The notes beneath the pieces are model-generated. The model ran no database searches and had not been told where the DNA came from. It was given only the letters and a program-made list of their open reading frames with translations. From Jacaranda mimosifolia (lineage: Eukaryota; Streptophyta; Magnoliopsida; Lamiales; Bignoniaceae), in NCBI GenBank assembly GCA_018894105.1, contig CM032120.1, positions 31,704,710 to 31,768,709 of the forward strand: a DNA stretch of 64,000 nt, written 5' to 3'. The first letter of the stretch is position 1, and every line of letters starts with the position of its first letter. The position numbers were made by a program, and so were the translations under genes. Shown in pieces: positions 24,071-35,695 of the stretch.

Positions 24071-26398
24071 AGATCCCCACCCACCCATTCGAGAAGTTAT
24101 CAACATGATTGCCGGAGGTCCCACTAGGGAGACTCAAAGTCCGCTAGAAGACAGACCCAGCGATGACTGGAATCGACCAATTCAACCCAAGTCAAGATGA
24201 TTTTCCAACTCTCAACTAGCGCAGAGCCAATCTCTTTCACTGAGTTTGACCTCAACCACCTCGAGAACAGAGGAGTCGACCACAAGATAGACTGCCCCAT
24301 GGTTGTAATGGTCGAAATAGCCAATTTTGAAGTAAGAAAGATCCGGTTGACAATGGCAGCTCTGCGAATATCATATTCTTATCAACCTCAAAAAGAATGA
24401 ATTTGGGGCAGTTAAAATTTGAGCCAGCCTGTAAGCCATTGGTCAAATTCAGGGGATCAAAAATCATTCAGGAAGGATCCATCAACATGTCCACATCGTT
24501 TGGGGGAGCTCCCCATAGCAGAACCCTTATGACAAATTACCTGGTCATTGACGCTCCATTTGCTTATAATGTCATCATTGGTCAACCAGCCCTAAATGAC
24601 TTTCGGGCCATTATATCAACATACCACATGAAAATCAAATTCCTGACCCCAACAGGCACAGGCAAGCTTCTATGCAACATAAAAGAAGCATGGAGCTACT
24701 ACACTATCTCAGTCGAAGCCAGCGAATAGAAAAATTGACCCCAACTGAAGCCCTCAAGAGACACCTCTATAGTAGAACTCGAGGAAGGGAAGACGAGCAA
24801 GAAACAAAAGCTAGAGGACACTAGGGTCGAACCCCTAGAGGAGTTCAAAATAATCGAGCTGGAGCCTGGAAACCCCGACAAGTCCACTCAAATCGGAAGC
24901 GATATGGGCCACCATATGGAGTATCTTATGGTCGATTTCCTTTGTAGAAATATCGACATGTTCGGATGGAAAGCTTCCTACCTCCAGGGAATCGACCCTA
25001 GTGTTATTGTCCATCGCCTTAATGTAGACCCCTCATACAAGCTAGTGAAGCATAAGATAATGACCTTCAATGCTGAGAGATCCCAGATCATTGAAGAAGA
25101 GGTCAACAAACTCTTAGAAACAAGATATATTGTAGAAATTCAATATCCCTCTTAGCTTTGCAATGTTGTACTCATCCCCAAGAATGAGGGAAAATGGTGC
25201 ACATGTAATGATTTTACCAACTTGAATAAAGCTTGCCCTAAAGATCCTTACCCTTTGCCTTGCATAGATTTACTAGTGGATTCTACAGCTAATTGTGAAT
25301 TGTTGAGCATGATAGATGCCTTTCAAGGCTATTATCAAATATTCATGGCACCAGAGGACAGGGATAAGACCTTATTTGTTGTCCCCAATGGGGTATGCTG
25401 TTTCTTGGTCATGCTTTTTGGGCTAAAAAATGCAGGAGCAACTTATTAGAGATTAGTCAATTTTATGTTCAAAAAAGAGATTAGAAAATCAATGGAGGTT
25501 TGCGTCAACGGCATGATTGTCAAAACAGAAAAAGCTGAGGGCTATCTAATTGACCTCGACCATACCTTCTCCATACTGCGGGCGTTTGGTATAAAACTCA
25601 ACCCCAACAAGTGTACCTTCGGGGTTCGATGAGGTAAGTTTCTGGGTTACATGGTTAGTCAGAGGAGGATCGAAGCAAACCCGCAGAAGATCCAGGCAGT
25701 GTTGGACATCGCCCCACCCCAAACAATTCGAGATGTACAGCACCTGCTCGGTAGGATAATAGCCCTTGGCAAATTCATTGCGCGACTAGCCGACAAGAGT
25801 CTACCTTTTTTTCAAAATACTCGGAAATGCAAAAAAATTAGGATTCTAATGGACGGAGTAGTACGACCACGCTCTCGTCAATTTCAAGCAATACCTCTCC
25901 TCACCAACCAGCTCACCAAAGCAGAGCTGGGAAAAGTTCTGCACCTCTACCTAGCTGTGTCCACCGCCTCGATCAGCTAAGTCTTGGTTTCGATGAGAGA
26001 CAGAAGTCATCGGTCTGTATATTATTGCAATAAAGCACTGTATGGGCTAGAGCACAATTATCTTGAGATCAAGAAGTTCACCCTCACCCTAGTTACAGCA
26101 GCACGGAAGCTACAACCTTACTTCCAATCTCATGCGATCATAGTGTTAACAAATCAGTCATTAAAACAGGTGCTGTCGAAGCCAGACACGTCAGGAAGAC
26201 TGACCAAGTAGGCCATCGAGCTTGAAAAATTCGACATCATATTCCAACCACGGACCGCCATAAAAGCATAGGTTCTAGCTAATTTTGTCGCCAAAAGACT
26301 CGACCACCCTGACCAACATAACCAGAACTCCTCTGTATGGATTTTGCACGTCGATGGATCAGCAACCACCTTGGGAGGTGGAATTGGTATCTCACTCC

Positions 26399-27600
26399 CA
26401 CTACAAAAAAATATGTTTTTTACTATGACTAATTATGTGTAGTAAATAATTATTAAGTATAGTAAAAAGTTATTAACTATGCTTGTGCTACACTTTTCTA
26501 GCCGTAGGCATTACGAGCGAGGTAAAAGTTTCACTACACTTTTTTAATCATGGTAATTGACTTTTGCTACGAAATTATCTTCAATTACTACGAATTTAAT
26601 GTGTGGTAAAAAATATCAAATACACCATTTTCTTTTACTACAGTAAGAAAAGTGCAGTATATAATAGTTAATTGCCACACTTTGAAAATTGTAGTAAATA
26701 CTTAAATTATTTTTCTCCACAATTAAATGTAGTAAAAACCAATTAATTTGGGGAGTTTCCTTTTTTATTTATATACATACACACAGACACCAGGGGCTTA
26801 TCAGGATTCGAACTCTGAACTTTATTCTTATGTGTGTGAAAAGGATGCCATTAGGCCAATGGCCACTTTGGTATTAATTAGCTAATTTAAATATATTTGA
26901 TTAATTAATCAACTTTTTTTAATAATAAGAGTTATTGGAGACAAATATTTATTTTGCCTCCAAATTTGGGGTTTTCTTACTGTTTTGAGGAACTTTGCTA
27001 GTTAGCTAAATTAAAATTTTGATTAACTAATCAAATATTTTTTAATAATTAAAATTAGAGGGAATTTTTCATTTTACCTCTACTTTTATTAATTAAAACC
27101 ATGAGTAGTTGGGAATTTTTTAGGGGTTTTTTTTGTTAATTTAGAATTTAATTAATTAATTAATTAAAATTAATTAATATTTTAATAATAAAAATTGGAA
27201 GCAATTTTTTAATTTACCTTGAATATTATTTATTAAGCATTACTTCCAACATATTTTTGAAAAAAAAATTATTTAAGATCTTAATCTTTGCTTTCAAATT
27301 TTCACAAGTTTCATTGTTTTTACTTCACTAATAAAAAAGTATGGTTAATTCGTTAACTTTTTGCTACAGTTTATGTAAAATTGTAGTAAATGTACAATAT
27401 TATGCACCTCATACAAAAATTGTAGTAAATAAGTATATTTTTTGCTACGATAAGATGAAGCGTAGTATTTAATATAACTTTTACCACACGTTTGGAATTT
27501 TATACTACAATAGTAAAATCATAACAAATAATCCTTTTTTACTACATTATTTGTAGCGAAGTAAAAAATATTGTAGCAAAAAGCATATTTTCTTGCAGTG
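26399..27600. mobile_element. Non-autonomous CACTA element
   Basis: The left end CACTACAAAAAAATATG and the reverse complement of the right end, CACTGCAAGAAAATATG, match CACTA (En/Spm-type) termini. TCC occurs on both sides (26396-26398, 27601-27603), the expected 3-bp TSD. Subterminal regions carry many copies of GTAGTAAA-like motifs in both orientations, as expected for transposase-binding repeats. At 1202 bp it has no transposase. Removing it with one TSD copy rejoins the RNase H frame (GGIGIS followed by PLTEEYD). Confidence 0.88.
26786..26870 (-). repeat. tRNA-like / SINE-like fragment inside the CACTA element
   Basis: On the minus strand TGGCCTAATGGCA (26847-26859 region) resembles a pol III A box, and GAGTTCGAATCC (26804-26815) resembles a B box about 35 bp further on. 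The spacing is tRNA-like, but no complete cloverleaf was found, so this is more likely a SINE head or tRNA relic than a tRNA gene. Confidence 0.4.
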
Positions 27601-28019
27601 TCCACTCCCCACTCACAGAGGAATATGACTTCACAATCAAACTCGACTTCACAGTCACCAACAATGAGGTAGAATATGAAGCTCTTATGGCTGAAATGAA
27701 CATGGCAGTAGCTCGTGGCGATCACCAATTCCCAGCTGGTCGCAAAGCAGGTTGAAGAAAGCTTCAAGGCCAAAGAAACCAAGATAAGTCAGTACCTGGC
27801 CGAGGTGAAAAAATTACAATAGTTGTTCAAAAGTTTCACCCTCAGTCAGGTACCCCGATCAAAAAACGAGCAGACTGACACCCTCTCCAAGTTTGCCAGC
27901 TCAACGAGAGGGACCAAAGAAAGGACCATAACATTTTTGGCCAGCAGCAAACCATTTATAAATACTCACGACCAAAATTTGGTGGGGAGCATTGAGGAAG
28001 CACCTTCCACTTGACAAGA

Positions 28020-29154
28020 TCTCAACGAGTACGGACAGCTCTACAGAAGATCGATATTAAGGCCACCCCTGAGATGCTTAGCGCCTAACCAAGCCAGTGA
28101 GGTCCTTCACAAAATCCATGCAGGCATTTGTGGAAATCATTCTAGAGCTCGATCCCTTGTGAATAAAGTTATTCGATATGGGTATTTCTGGCCCACACTA
28201 TTAAAAGACTCTGTCAACTTTGCTAGAAGGTATATGTCCTGTTAGCTCCACTCAAAAACACCGCACCAGCCCGCAACGTCAATGGTAAACGTCAAGATCA
28301 CGTGGCCATTCGACCAATGGGGAATCGACATAGTTAGTTCTTTACCAAAAACGTCAGGCCAATGAAAATTTACCATCATCACGATCGAATACTTTACTAA
28401 GTAGGTCTAGGCCGAAGCAGTTCTGAAGATAACTGACGCGGCCATCAAGAGCTTAATTTGGAATAACATAATCTGTCATTTTGGTTTACCTAAGGTTCTG
28501 ATCTCATACAATGGAACCCAATTCCAAAGCAAGAACATAAGAAATTGGTGCGAGACTCTGGGGATCTGCCAACACTTTACTTCAGTTAGAAACCCCTAAG
28601 CTAATGGTCAGATAGAGGTCACAAGCAGAAATATCCTCGACCACCTCAAAGCTCAACTAGAAGGAACAGGAGTAAGTTGGGCAGATGATCTCCCCGAGGT
28701 GTTGGGGGCATACAGAACAACCCCTCAAACAGCTGCGGGCCGCAGCCCTTACAGTCTAGTTTACGGCTCCAAAGTAGTCATCCCATCCGAGCTAATACAA
28801 CACACGGCCCAGGTGATCCATTATAACCCACTCAGAAACGTGTCCAAAGGGGCACTTGACCTGGATACCATTGATGAGCTGCGACACGAAGCATACAACA
28901 CGATGCAATGATACAAGTCAAAAATGACAAAACATTACAATAAAGTAGTTCGACCATGTAGCTTCAAAGCCAGAGATCTCATCCTCAAGAAGGTTGAGGT
29001 GTCAAGAAATGTAGGAAAACTCGAGCTAAAGTGGGAGGGGCCTTACTTCATGGTCAAGGTGTCAAAACACAATGCGTACCAACTAGCGAACCTGCATGGC
29101 AATAAATTACCACGACCTTAGAATGCTATAAATTTAAAGAAGTTCTATGTATAA
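28020..29154 (+). pseudogene. int: Tat-like integrase, broken
   Basis: The zinc-binding N-terminal part reads VLHKIHAGICGNHSRARSL near 28110, leading to a CxxC-like end in which the second Cys codon region is damaged. The core begins PFDQWGIDIVSSL near 28310 (first catalytic Asp present). The second catalytic Asp of the usual SDNGTQF motif is Tyr: the frame reads SYNGTQFQS at 28504. The third residue appears within ANGQIEVTSRNIL near 28600. The C-terminal part includes WADDLPEVLGAYRTTPQTA and LKWEGPYFMVKVS and stops at 29154. Several stops also interrupt it. It cannot have catalysed insertion in this state. Confidence 0.85.
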
Positions 29155-29238
29155 AGAGGCCATCGATTTCCATTGTATTCCCTTATGAAAATGCAATTTT
29201 TGACATTTGTACAAACATCTTCTTCCATGACCCACAGA

Positions 29239-29515
29239 GTCGACCCCAAAGTTAACCAAGCGGACTTCGAGCTGCCAAGCAAAGGCTTTTCAGCGGAGAT
29301 AAACGAGTTGATCATTTACAATCAACCTTGAAGTCGATCAAGCAGGCTTCAAGCCACCAAGCTAAGGCTTTTCAACCGAGATAAATGAGTTAAATCGTTT
29401 ACAGTTGACCCCAAAGTCGACCAAGCGGGCTTTGAGCCACCAAGCTAAGGCTTTTCAGCTAAGATAAATGAGTTGATCATTTACCGTCGACCCGAAGTTG
29501 ACCAAGCAGGCTTCA
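29239..29515 (+). repeat. 82-bp tandem repeat, about 3.4 copies
   Basis: Units start at 29239, 29321, 29404 and 29486, each with a GTCGACC-like block followed by AAGCGGGCTT-like and AAGGCTTTTCAGC-like blocks. It lies just after integrase in the Tat-like 3' region. Confidence 0.88.
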
Positions 29516-29949
29516 CATGCAAATCAAGGATGTACAGTCCAAATCAAAAATATATATAATAAATAAAAACTCGACCCTATCGTCGACATCTATCAGTGTG
29601 ATGCATTAAGTTAACAAGATTCATTCGACACAGGCGATCATTCTAGCGAAATATGACACCGCAAAATCAACTCCAATAGTGGATGAGTATCTTGCATTAA
29701 TTCCATTATTGCCAGTGTCACACTATATTAGATCGAATTGGTTACTCATCAACAATTAACATTTGACATAAACCAAAAATGTTAAAAGCAAAGCAAAGAT
29801 CAGTATGCTTCGATGAGCAAACAAGCGTTTCATTCCATTTAAATATTTCCGATTACAACCTTCAAAAAGCAGGAATAAAAAATACATGAAAGCATCATCA
29901 ACAGAACAATGCCATGAAGGGCGATCAGACATAAAAGCTAAGGAGCTCA

Positions 29950-32490
29950 GCGATTGCTTAATCTTGCGCCCTCAGTATGCTTGCCTAGAGCACCCTCCTC
30001 AATCACCTAGTCGAGTTCATCGCTTGAAGGGATGGGAATCACCATAGGGTTGTTCGTTCCCTACTCAGGCACCACAGTTACAAAAGGAACAGCAGCGGTC
30101 ACTAGCCAAGAAGGTCCTGCCTCGTCTACCAAGAAATCACCCCTGAGCAGTGGAAGATACTGAGCGGCGTCGACCATGCCATCCTAAATCTTGAACGCAA
30201 AGTCGTTCACAAAAGCAAACTCCTTTGCCATATCAGCCAACTTTTTAGCTACCTCAGCCATCTTCTTCTGTGCCTTAATTAGGGCCTTGACAAGAGGAGC
30301 CACCGCGGCTTCCTCCACCACAAGACTCCCTGCAGTTCCCTCTTCAGCATCATCAGCCTCCGGATACATATGCAGTTGTTCGTCCAAGGTAGGGTTAATG
30401 CCATCTTTATCTTCTGCTCGAAAAGCCTAGCCCAAATACTCCAGCTATTTTATCGCTTTGTCGAATGCATTCTTGCCATCATCCAAAGAAAAGACAATGC
30501 TTGCATCCTGGAATGCCGAACATAGCATGACCTGCTGCACGGCTTATCGCCGCATCAGAGGTAATTTCTTATAGAATTCAGCTCGAGCTTTTTAGATCAC
30601 CGCATTACGATCGGCTATCCGACCAGAGTTATAGCCATGCTGCACATCCACTCTGGCCTAATTCAGCAGCTCATCCATCCTGGTCTTTTCGGTGATAACG
30701 GCGACCAACTGACTATCCTTTATTTCAATCGACTGTGGAGCTCTTCAACCTCTTTTGTCAGCTCCTCGACCCTTGTCTGTGAAGACTCAAGCTGAGCCTT
30801 CAGCATCTCCAAATCTCCGCCCTCCTGCAGATGCTCCCGATTGACTAGAGCCAACTCTGATCTCCTGTAAAAACGATAACCTAACTAGCTCACCTGAAAA
30901 ACAAAAGTTTATGCTAAGCGAACAGTGCTCAACTAACAAATAAAATTCAACAAGACAAACTTATCGACCAACCTCTTACCATGATAGAGTGATAAGCCAG
31001 AGCTCTAAGTGCAGCATCCTAGCTCAGCCCCATGAGTTTCTTCTAGTCGAACGCGAACAATTCAATCATCATCGCCTTTAAAGAAGCGGCCCCAGTCGAC
31101 CCTACTATCTCTATAGAATATGAAGTGTGCACAGCCATGTTCGGACCCATCCCGAATTGGGGCAATGGAAAGTTCAGCAAGTGGAATAGCACGTCGTCCC
31201 CATGCTGACCGAATAGATTGTATCCAGAAGGCTAGCCCGACCCCACAGCTTTCTCTTTGCCCTTCTCGATCGTTGTTCTCTTCGAAATAGGTCTGGCCTA
31301 CTCGACCGTTAGCCTCTTCCCTCGACCTGCAGGGCTACTTCTGGTAGTCACCACAGGCCAAGCTGGTGACGGCATCATCGCCTCAGGCTGTGCTACCGCG
31401 ATCAAAGTAGCCTCCCGTCGGGCTACTGTAGCTAGACGATGATGCTCGTTCCTCTAGGCCCTCGCCAAAGCTTCTGCTCGCGAACAGTTAATAGTCTCGT
31501 CTCGATCTGCTAGCAACACAATTAATAAAAGATCAGAGTTGAACAAAAAGATGGCAAGTAAACAAGCTAATCAAGAATCAATAGAACTAGCTACCTAGTC
31601 GATTGCCTACTGGCAAGTCCAGCTGAGCTGGTGATAAGCCAGCTAACACCAAACTCCTCTCCTCAATAAACACCGAGGCCTCCACCTAACCAAATTAGAC
31701 TAAATCCCAGATAAATGTTGTGCCAGATCAAAGTTAAATTACCCGGCATTATGACATGCCTTATCCACCACCCCCTCGAAATATTGAAGCCCCCAGCTAC
31801 TCAAACATATGGGTAAAGTTTTTTCCACTCATGGCCATAAGAAGAGGCCAGGGTGAAAAGAAACTTTTGGCGGGGTCGAGCAATGAGGTAAGGAAAACCT
31901 AACTCATTGGTGCTACCCGACTTTTGGGACATAGGAAGGTGAAAAAGGTTGGAGAAATTTGTGAAAGTAGCCAGCTGGTCGAATAGGTGCATTAAAATAG
32001 CAAAATTGTATATGGTCGAGAAGCAATTTGGCAGCAGCTGGGTTATACATACTTCTAAACCCCTCGGTAGCTCAACTATAAGTCCAACTAAGGGAAACCT
32101 AAGACCGCATCAAAAAGCCTCCTCGAACACGATTATACATCCGACCAAAGGTCATTGCATTTTATCAGAAGGACTAGGCACTATGAGCTCATACTCCGTG
32201 GGGACATGGTACACCTACCTAACACGTGTAAGATCGAAAGGAGTTATCTTAGACACTATCTCACTATAGTGGTCGGGGGTGAACAGTCGACCACGTGACA
32301 CTAGAGCCTGACTTGGCTCAACACCACCCCCTCCAACAACGCAATCGCTACTCAAGCTACTGGAGGTCGAGTTATCGCTAGATGAGCTGCTTGACTTATT
32401 TATCGATCCCCCTACCCAATCAGAATAAATGGCCTCATTATCCCCCCTGACTACCCTAAGAATCAGTTGACCACTACATTTCTTAAACAA
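29950..32490 (-). pseudogene. Antisense extra ORF of the Tat-like element, broken
   Basis: The longest open piece starts at 32490 and runs to 32215 (Ser-rich, then LFTPDHYSEIVSKITPFDL). After stops and shifts it continues with YHVPTEYELIVPSPSDKMQ, EEAFxCGLRFPL and an FLFTLASSYGHEWKKLYPYV segment (about 32210-31800). This order resembles the 'putative gypsy type transposon' domain (Pfam Transposase_28), known from antisense ORFs of Tat elements. A 67-codon Ala/Lys-rich helical piece is at 30387-30184. Splice-like borders occur on the minus strand: GGTAAG with TTTTTCAG at 30979-30894, and GGTAG with GCTAGCAG at 31594-31507, both about 87 bp apart. Function unknown; now decayed. Confidence 0.6.
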
Positions 32491-32842
32491 AGGAGAAACT
32501 CAAATAAAATTGAGGAAAAGACTTACTCGGTTTTGTTGAAGTCTAGGGCACAAAATAATTGCAGGAAAGGCAGTTGGCTCAGAATTCGACCAAACGCAGA
32601 GTAGTAAAAAGTAAAAATGAAGACTTTAACCACACCTATTTATAGGCATCCAAGCGCGGGAACCCCAAACATCTGCAATAATGGTGTAATCGTCGTTTGG
32701 CGCTCCGTATGGTATGATGTAATTGGCTCATTAAATGCGCTAAACCCAGGTCGACTTTTAAAAACCTTCATTACCTGGCCCTCGTATCTTTGCAACCAAG
32801 TACTCCCCACTCCTTCTTGTCGACCATCTCATTTAGAATTCG

Positions 32843-32859
32843 AAAGTGGGGGGGACTCA
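32843..32859 (+). other. Polypurine tract of the Tat-like element
   Basis: AAAGTGGGGGGGACTCA directly precedes the 3' LTR. Confidence 0.75.
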
Positions 32860-33652
32860 TGATATGGGATGGCCCAATAGGCCTAGCTCAAATACTATAG
32901 ACCCAATAGTATAGCATCAAGCCCATTTCATCTGTGAGGCCCAACCACGTTGTCGACCTCGGTCGACCTCTCACACCTCTTTTTCAACAACGCACTGAGT
33001 AACACTGATTTCATTCGACTAGGCCATGGGTCGAAGTCAGACACTCGACTCATTTGACCATAATGTTCGGCTACCCCTTCCACCGGTCATCAATCCCACC
33101 CTGAGGTCGACCACTAGTCGACTCACAGCAAAATCCCTTCTCTACCATATTAAATACCCTAACATGTGGCATGCCTCCGTATTAATAGCGTGTGCCGCCC
33201 CAGTACCGCCCATGCTACCGCGCTAGGCTGGGGGCATGCCTCCAGCATAGTATTCTATCCATGAAAGCTGGAGATGAAGCCACCTAGAATAGTACATGAA
33301 TGGGCGATGACCTAAAACCCTTAATGCAAGGACAAGGGCCATCTATGCATGCTAAGGGCATCTCAGACAAATCCCTCAACTGGGGAAGGCTATAAATACC
33401 CCCTTTCTAGCCTCACCAAAGGTATGCCATTCTATACCATAAAGCCCTCACTCTGCTGCTCATCTTATCTGGTTATCCACATACTAACTTGAACATCCGA
33501 GTGCCATAGTCAAGGGCACCTTGACCAATCTGACGTTTGTTTGTGGTTGCAGGACTTAGCCCAGGTATTTGTGGAGCTCATTTACTCGACCAGGCAAGTC
33601 AGTCCACCCAGATTCCGTCCTAATCTAGTTATTTACAGTTTTTCCCCCATCA
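32860..33652 (+). repeat. Tat-like 3' LTR
   Basis: Starts TGATATGGGATGGCCC, ends CCCCCATCA, with TATAAATACC near 33391, and is followed by the TSD AATAT. Confidence 0.9.
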
Positions 33653-33870
33653 AATATGATTAATTTTCCTTCCCCTATTACCATTTTTATTTTCCAAATT
33701 CCCAGTCATTATGATAATTAACTGATCCACTTTCCAAAATCACATTTTTCAAGTTTTCTTTATTTCTAACTGATCCATCGTCTTCTTCCTTAGGCGTAAA
33801 AGTCTCTTCTCTTCTTTTCTTTGTTTTTCCAAGTTTTTGTAGCATAAAATCTTCTTTTCATCTTTTCAAA

Positions 33871-35296
33871 ATGCCAAAGAGATGAAGCTCTCACTCTGCT
33901 GGACCTTCTTCCTCAAACAAAAAGAAACCCTCTCCGCCCTCCTCTGAACCTGTTCCTCTCGAAGTATCTCAAGCTCATCTTCTACTAAAATGGTATAATG
34001 ATTCTAATTCTGATAATGAACCTTTGATAAACCTGAGTTCTTAAGCTCTGAGAAACTTGGTATTAAGGACACCTCCATGGGTTCTCCTGAAAAATCAAGT
34101 GGTTCAAATGAGGGTCTGTCAAGCCCTAAGTCCTCTATTCCAATTAATCCTAAAGAAGTTACGGACTAGAATTTTGGTAAGGTTCCCTCATCTCTTAAAT
34201 TCCATTCTACAGAATTCAAAAAATGTTCTCGTCAAAAATTTTGTGGCCATTATTTGAATAGGGGAAAAGCAGTTAATTTTGATTCTTTGCCAAAATCTCA
34301 TGCCATTGATCTTATGTATAATCTGAAATATGGTAGTTTTGTGAAACTTGATAAAAGATCTTATCCATATCTGGTCAAGCTATTTTATTCAAATTTTACC
34401 TTCACTAAATTTGAAAATGATGTTTTCGTTGAGTCCTAGATGTTTGGGAAATGAATTGTGTTGTCTTTGTCAAAACTGAATTTTATACTTGATCTTCTTG
34501 ATGATAGTACTAAGTTTTTTTAATTTTGGAGACTTTTTTTATGCTGATCTTTTCTATGATGAAATCACCAAAATATTTTGGGGTGGTAAACAATATGCTT
34601 TATCTAGTGGGATGGCTTTAAACAAGTTGAAGATTGAACATATCATGCTTCATAAAATGCTCAGTTGTATTGTTTTCTCTTCTCTGGTATCTAGTGGTGG
34701 TCATGCTACTAGGCCTTAATTACATGAGTCTCTATATCATGGTTAAGGCTTTTAGACAAGAAATGATCAATATTAGTTTTATAATTCTGAAGTACATAGT
34801 TTATTCCTTCTCCTATCAAGCTAAAAATCTTCCTTCCTCCATGATTCTTACTCATATTTTTAAGCATGAGGGAGTTTTCTTGCCAGATGTTTAGATTGAG
34901 ATGGAGCATGACCATAAAATTCTAGATCTTGCTAGCCTTAGAAAAATGAAGATTCAGTATACTGAGGATGATGGATAGTTCAAGGGAGTTGGTAGAACAC
35001 CTAGCAATATCAATCTTGGTCCTCGTAAATCCAAAATTCTAGTGTCTGTTAGCTCATAATCTAAAGAATCTAGTCTTGTTCGCCCCATTCCTAGTAAAAC
35101 ACCAAAAAGGGCTCAGGGGAAAGCTAGTAAGATGGATGATCTTAGTAAGGCTGTGAAAACTCTTGCAGGACGTCTGGAAACTCTTGTTGATTCCATGGAT
35201 TACAACCTCGAGCGTCTTCTTCGCAAATCTAGTCGTACTTGTGCTAGTCTTATTCGACTAAAGGAGAAAATTAGAGCTTATCTGAATGCTTCTTAG
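33871..35296 (+). pseudogene. Third ORF (env-like) of the SIRE-like element, broken
   Basis: This lies between RNase H and the 3' LTR of the SIRE-like element, after the Tat insertion. It begins with an ATG at 33871 and a Ser/Pro/Lys-rich stretch. A helical domain follows: LVKLFYSNFTFTKFENDVF (about 34370) and LPSSMILTHIFKHEGVFL (about 34830) resemble the 'putative plant transposon protein' domain (Pfam PF20167) seen in SIRE env-like ORFs. A probable coiled coil is near 35130-35290 (DDLSKAVKTLAGRLETLVDS). Many frameshifts and stops are present. No convincing transmembrane segment or signal peptide could be read, so a true envelope role is not supported. Family identity is inferred from position and motifs. 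Confidence 0.55.
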
Positions 35297-35681
35297 GATC
35301 TTTTTGATGATGAAGGGGAGAATACTGAAAATTTGAAAGTCTTATGTGATTCTCGTATTATTTTTGGTCTACTGGAACTTATCTATATTTCTAGCCTTTA
35401 CCTATTTGGATGATGAACAATTTTCTGGGCCTATAAATTTATTATTCTGGATTATTAGCAATTGATAACTAGGATGTTATATGAATGGATTCAATTATCT
35501 AGCATCTGCTAGTACTTATCATTTCTCTGGTTTCTTGAGTACATAGACAGGGGGAGAACAAATCGCGCTTAGACTCTTGGACTATGATCAGATAGGAGGA
35601 GCACAAGCTGGAAAAACCAGACACATCGATAGGGAGAGCTCAGGTGATATCCTTCCTCTCTATTCAAATTTTGTCATAATC

Positions 35682-35695
35682 AAAAAAAGGGAGAT
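35682..35695 (+). other. Polypurine tract of the SIRE-like element
   Basis: AAAAAAAGGGAGAT directly precedes the 3' LTR (TGTTAACCC). Confidence 0.75.

Larger units (their letters stand above)
24085..27830 (+). pseudogene. pol: Tat-like protease, RT and RNase H, broken and interrupted
   Basis: Protease: the segment from INMIAGGPTRE (24103) leads to VDNGSSANIIF (24346), which keeps the catalytic D-N-G but in a frame shifted from the upstream part; NVIIGQPALND follows near 24570. RT: 24900-25730 has NKACPKDPYPLP, SMIDAFQGYYQI and FGLKNAGATY, but the catalytic box expected as Y-x-D-D reads VCVNGMIV at 25498-25521, so both catalytic aspartates are lost. A first RNase H region (25990-26210) has the KALYGLEHNYLEIKK type of motif. 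A second RNase H region begins ILHVDGSATTLGGGIGI (26340) and is cut by the CACTA element. It resumes after 27600 with KLDFTVTNNEVEYEALMAEM and decays by 27830. Confidence 0.82.
21646..33652 (+). mobile_element. Tat-like Ty3/gypsy element nested in the SIRE element
   Basis: LTRs of about 0.8 kb (21646-22450 and 32860-33652) are flanked by perfect AATAT duplications (21641-21645, 33653-33657). The interior has gag, protease, RT, RNase H and integrase on the plus strand, then a 3.7-kb 3' region holding a tandem repeat and a long antisense ORF. Long 3' regions, tandem repeats and antisense extra ORFs are known features of the Tat lineage. A CACTA element interrupts RNase H. The element is dead: the RT catalytic motif and an integrase catalytic residue are lost, and many stops are present. 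Confidence 0.9.

Noticed and set aside
26786..26870. Functional tRNA gene
   Set aside because: A- and B-box-like motifs are present, but no full cloverleaf, anticodon arm or terminator could be read.
30191..30430. Plus-strand Ala/Ser-rich open frame
   Set aside because: It is the opposite strand of the antisense Tat ORF, whose minus-strand reading is better supported.
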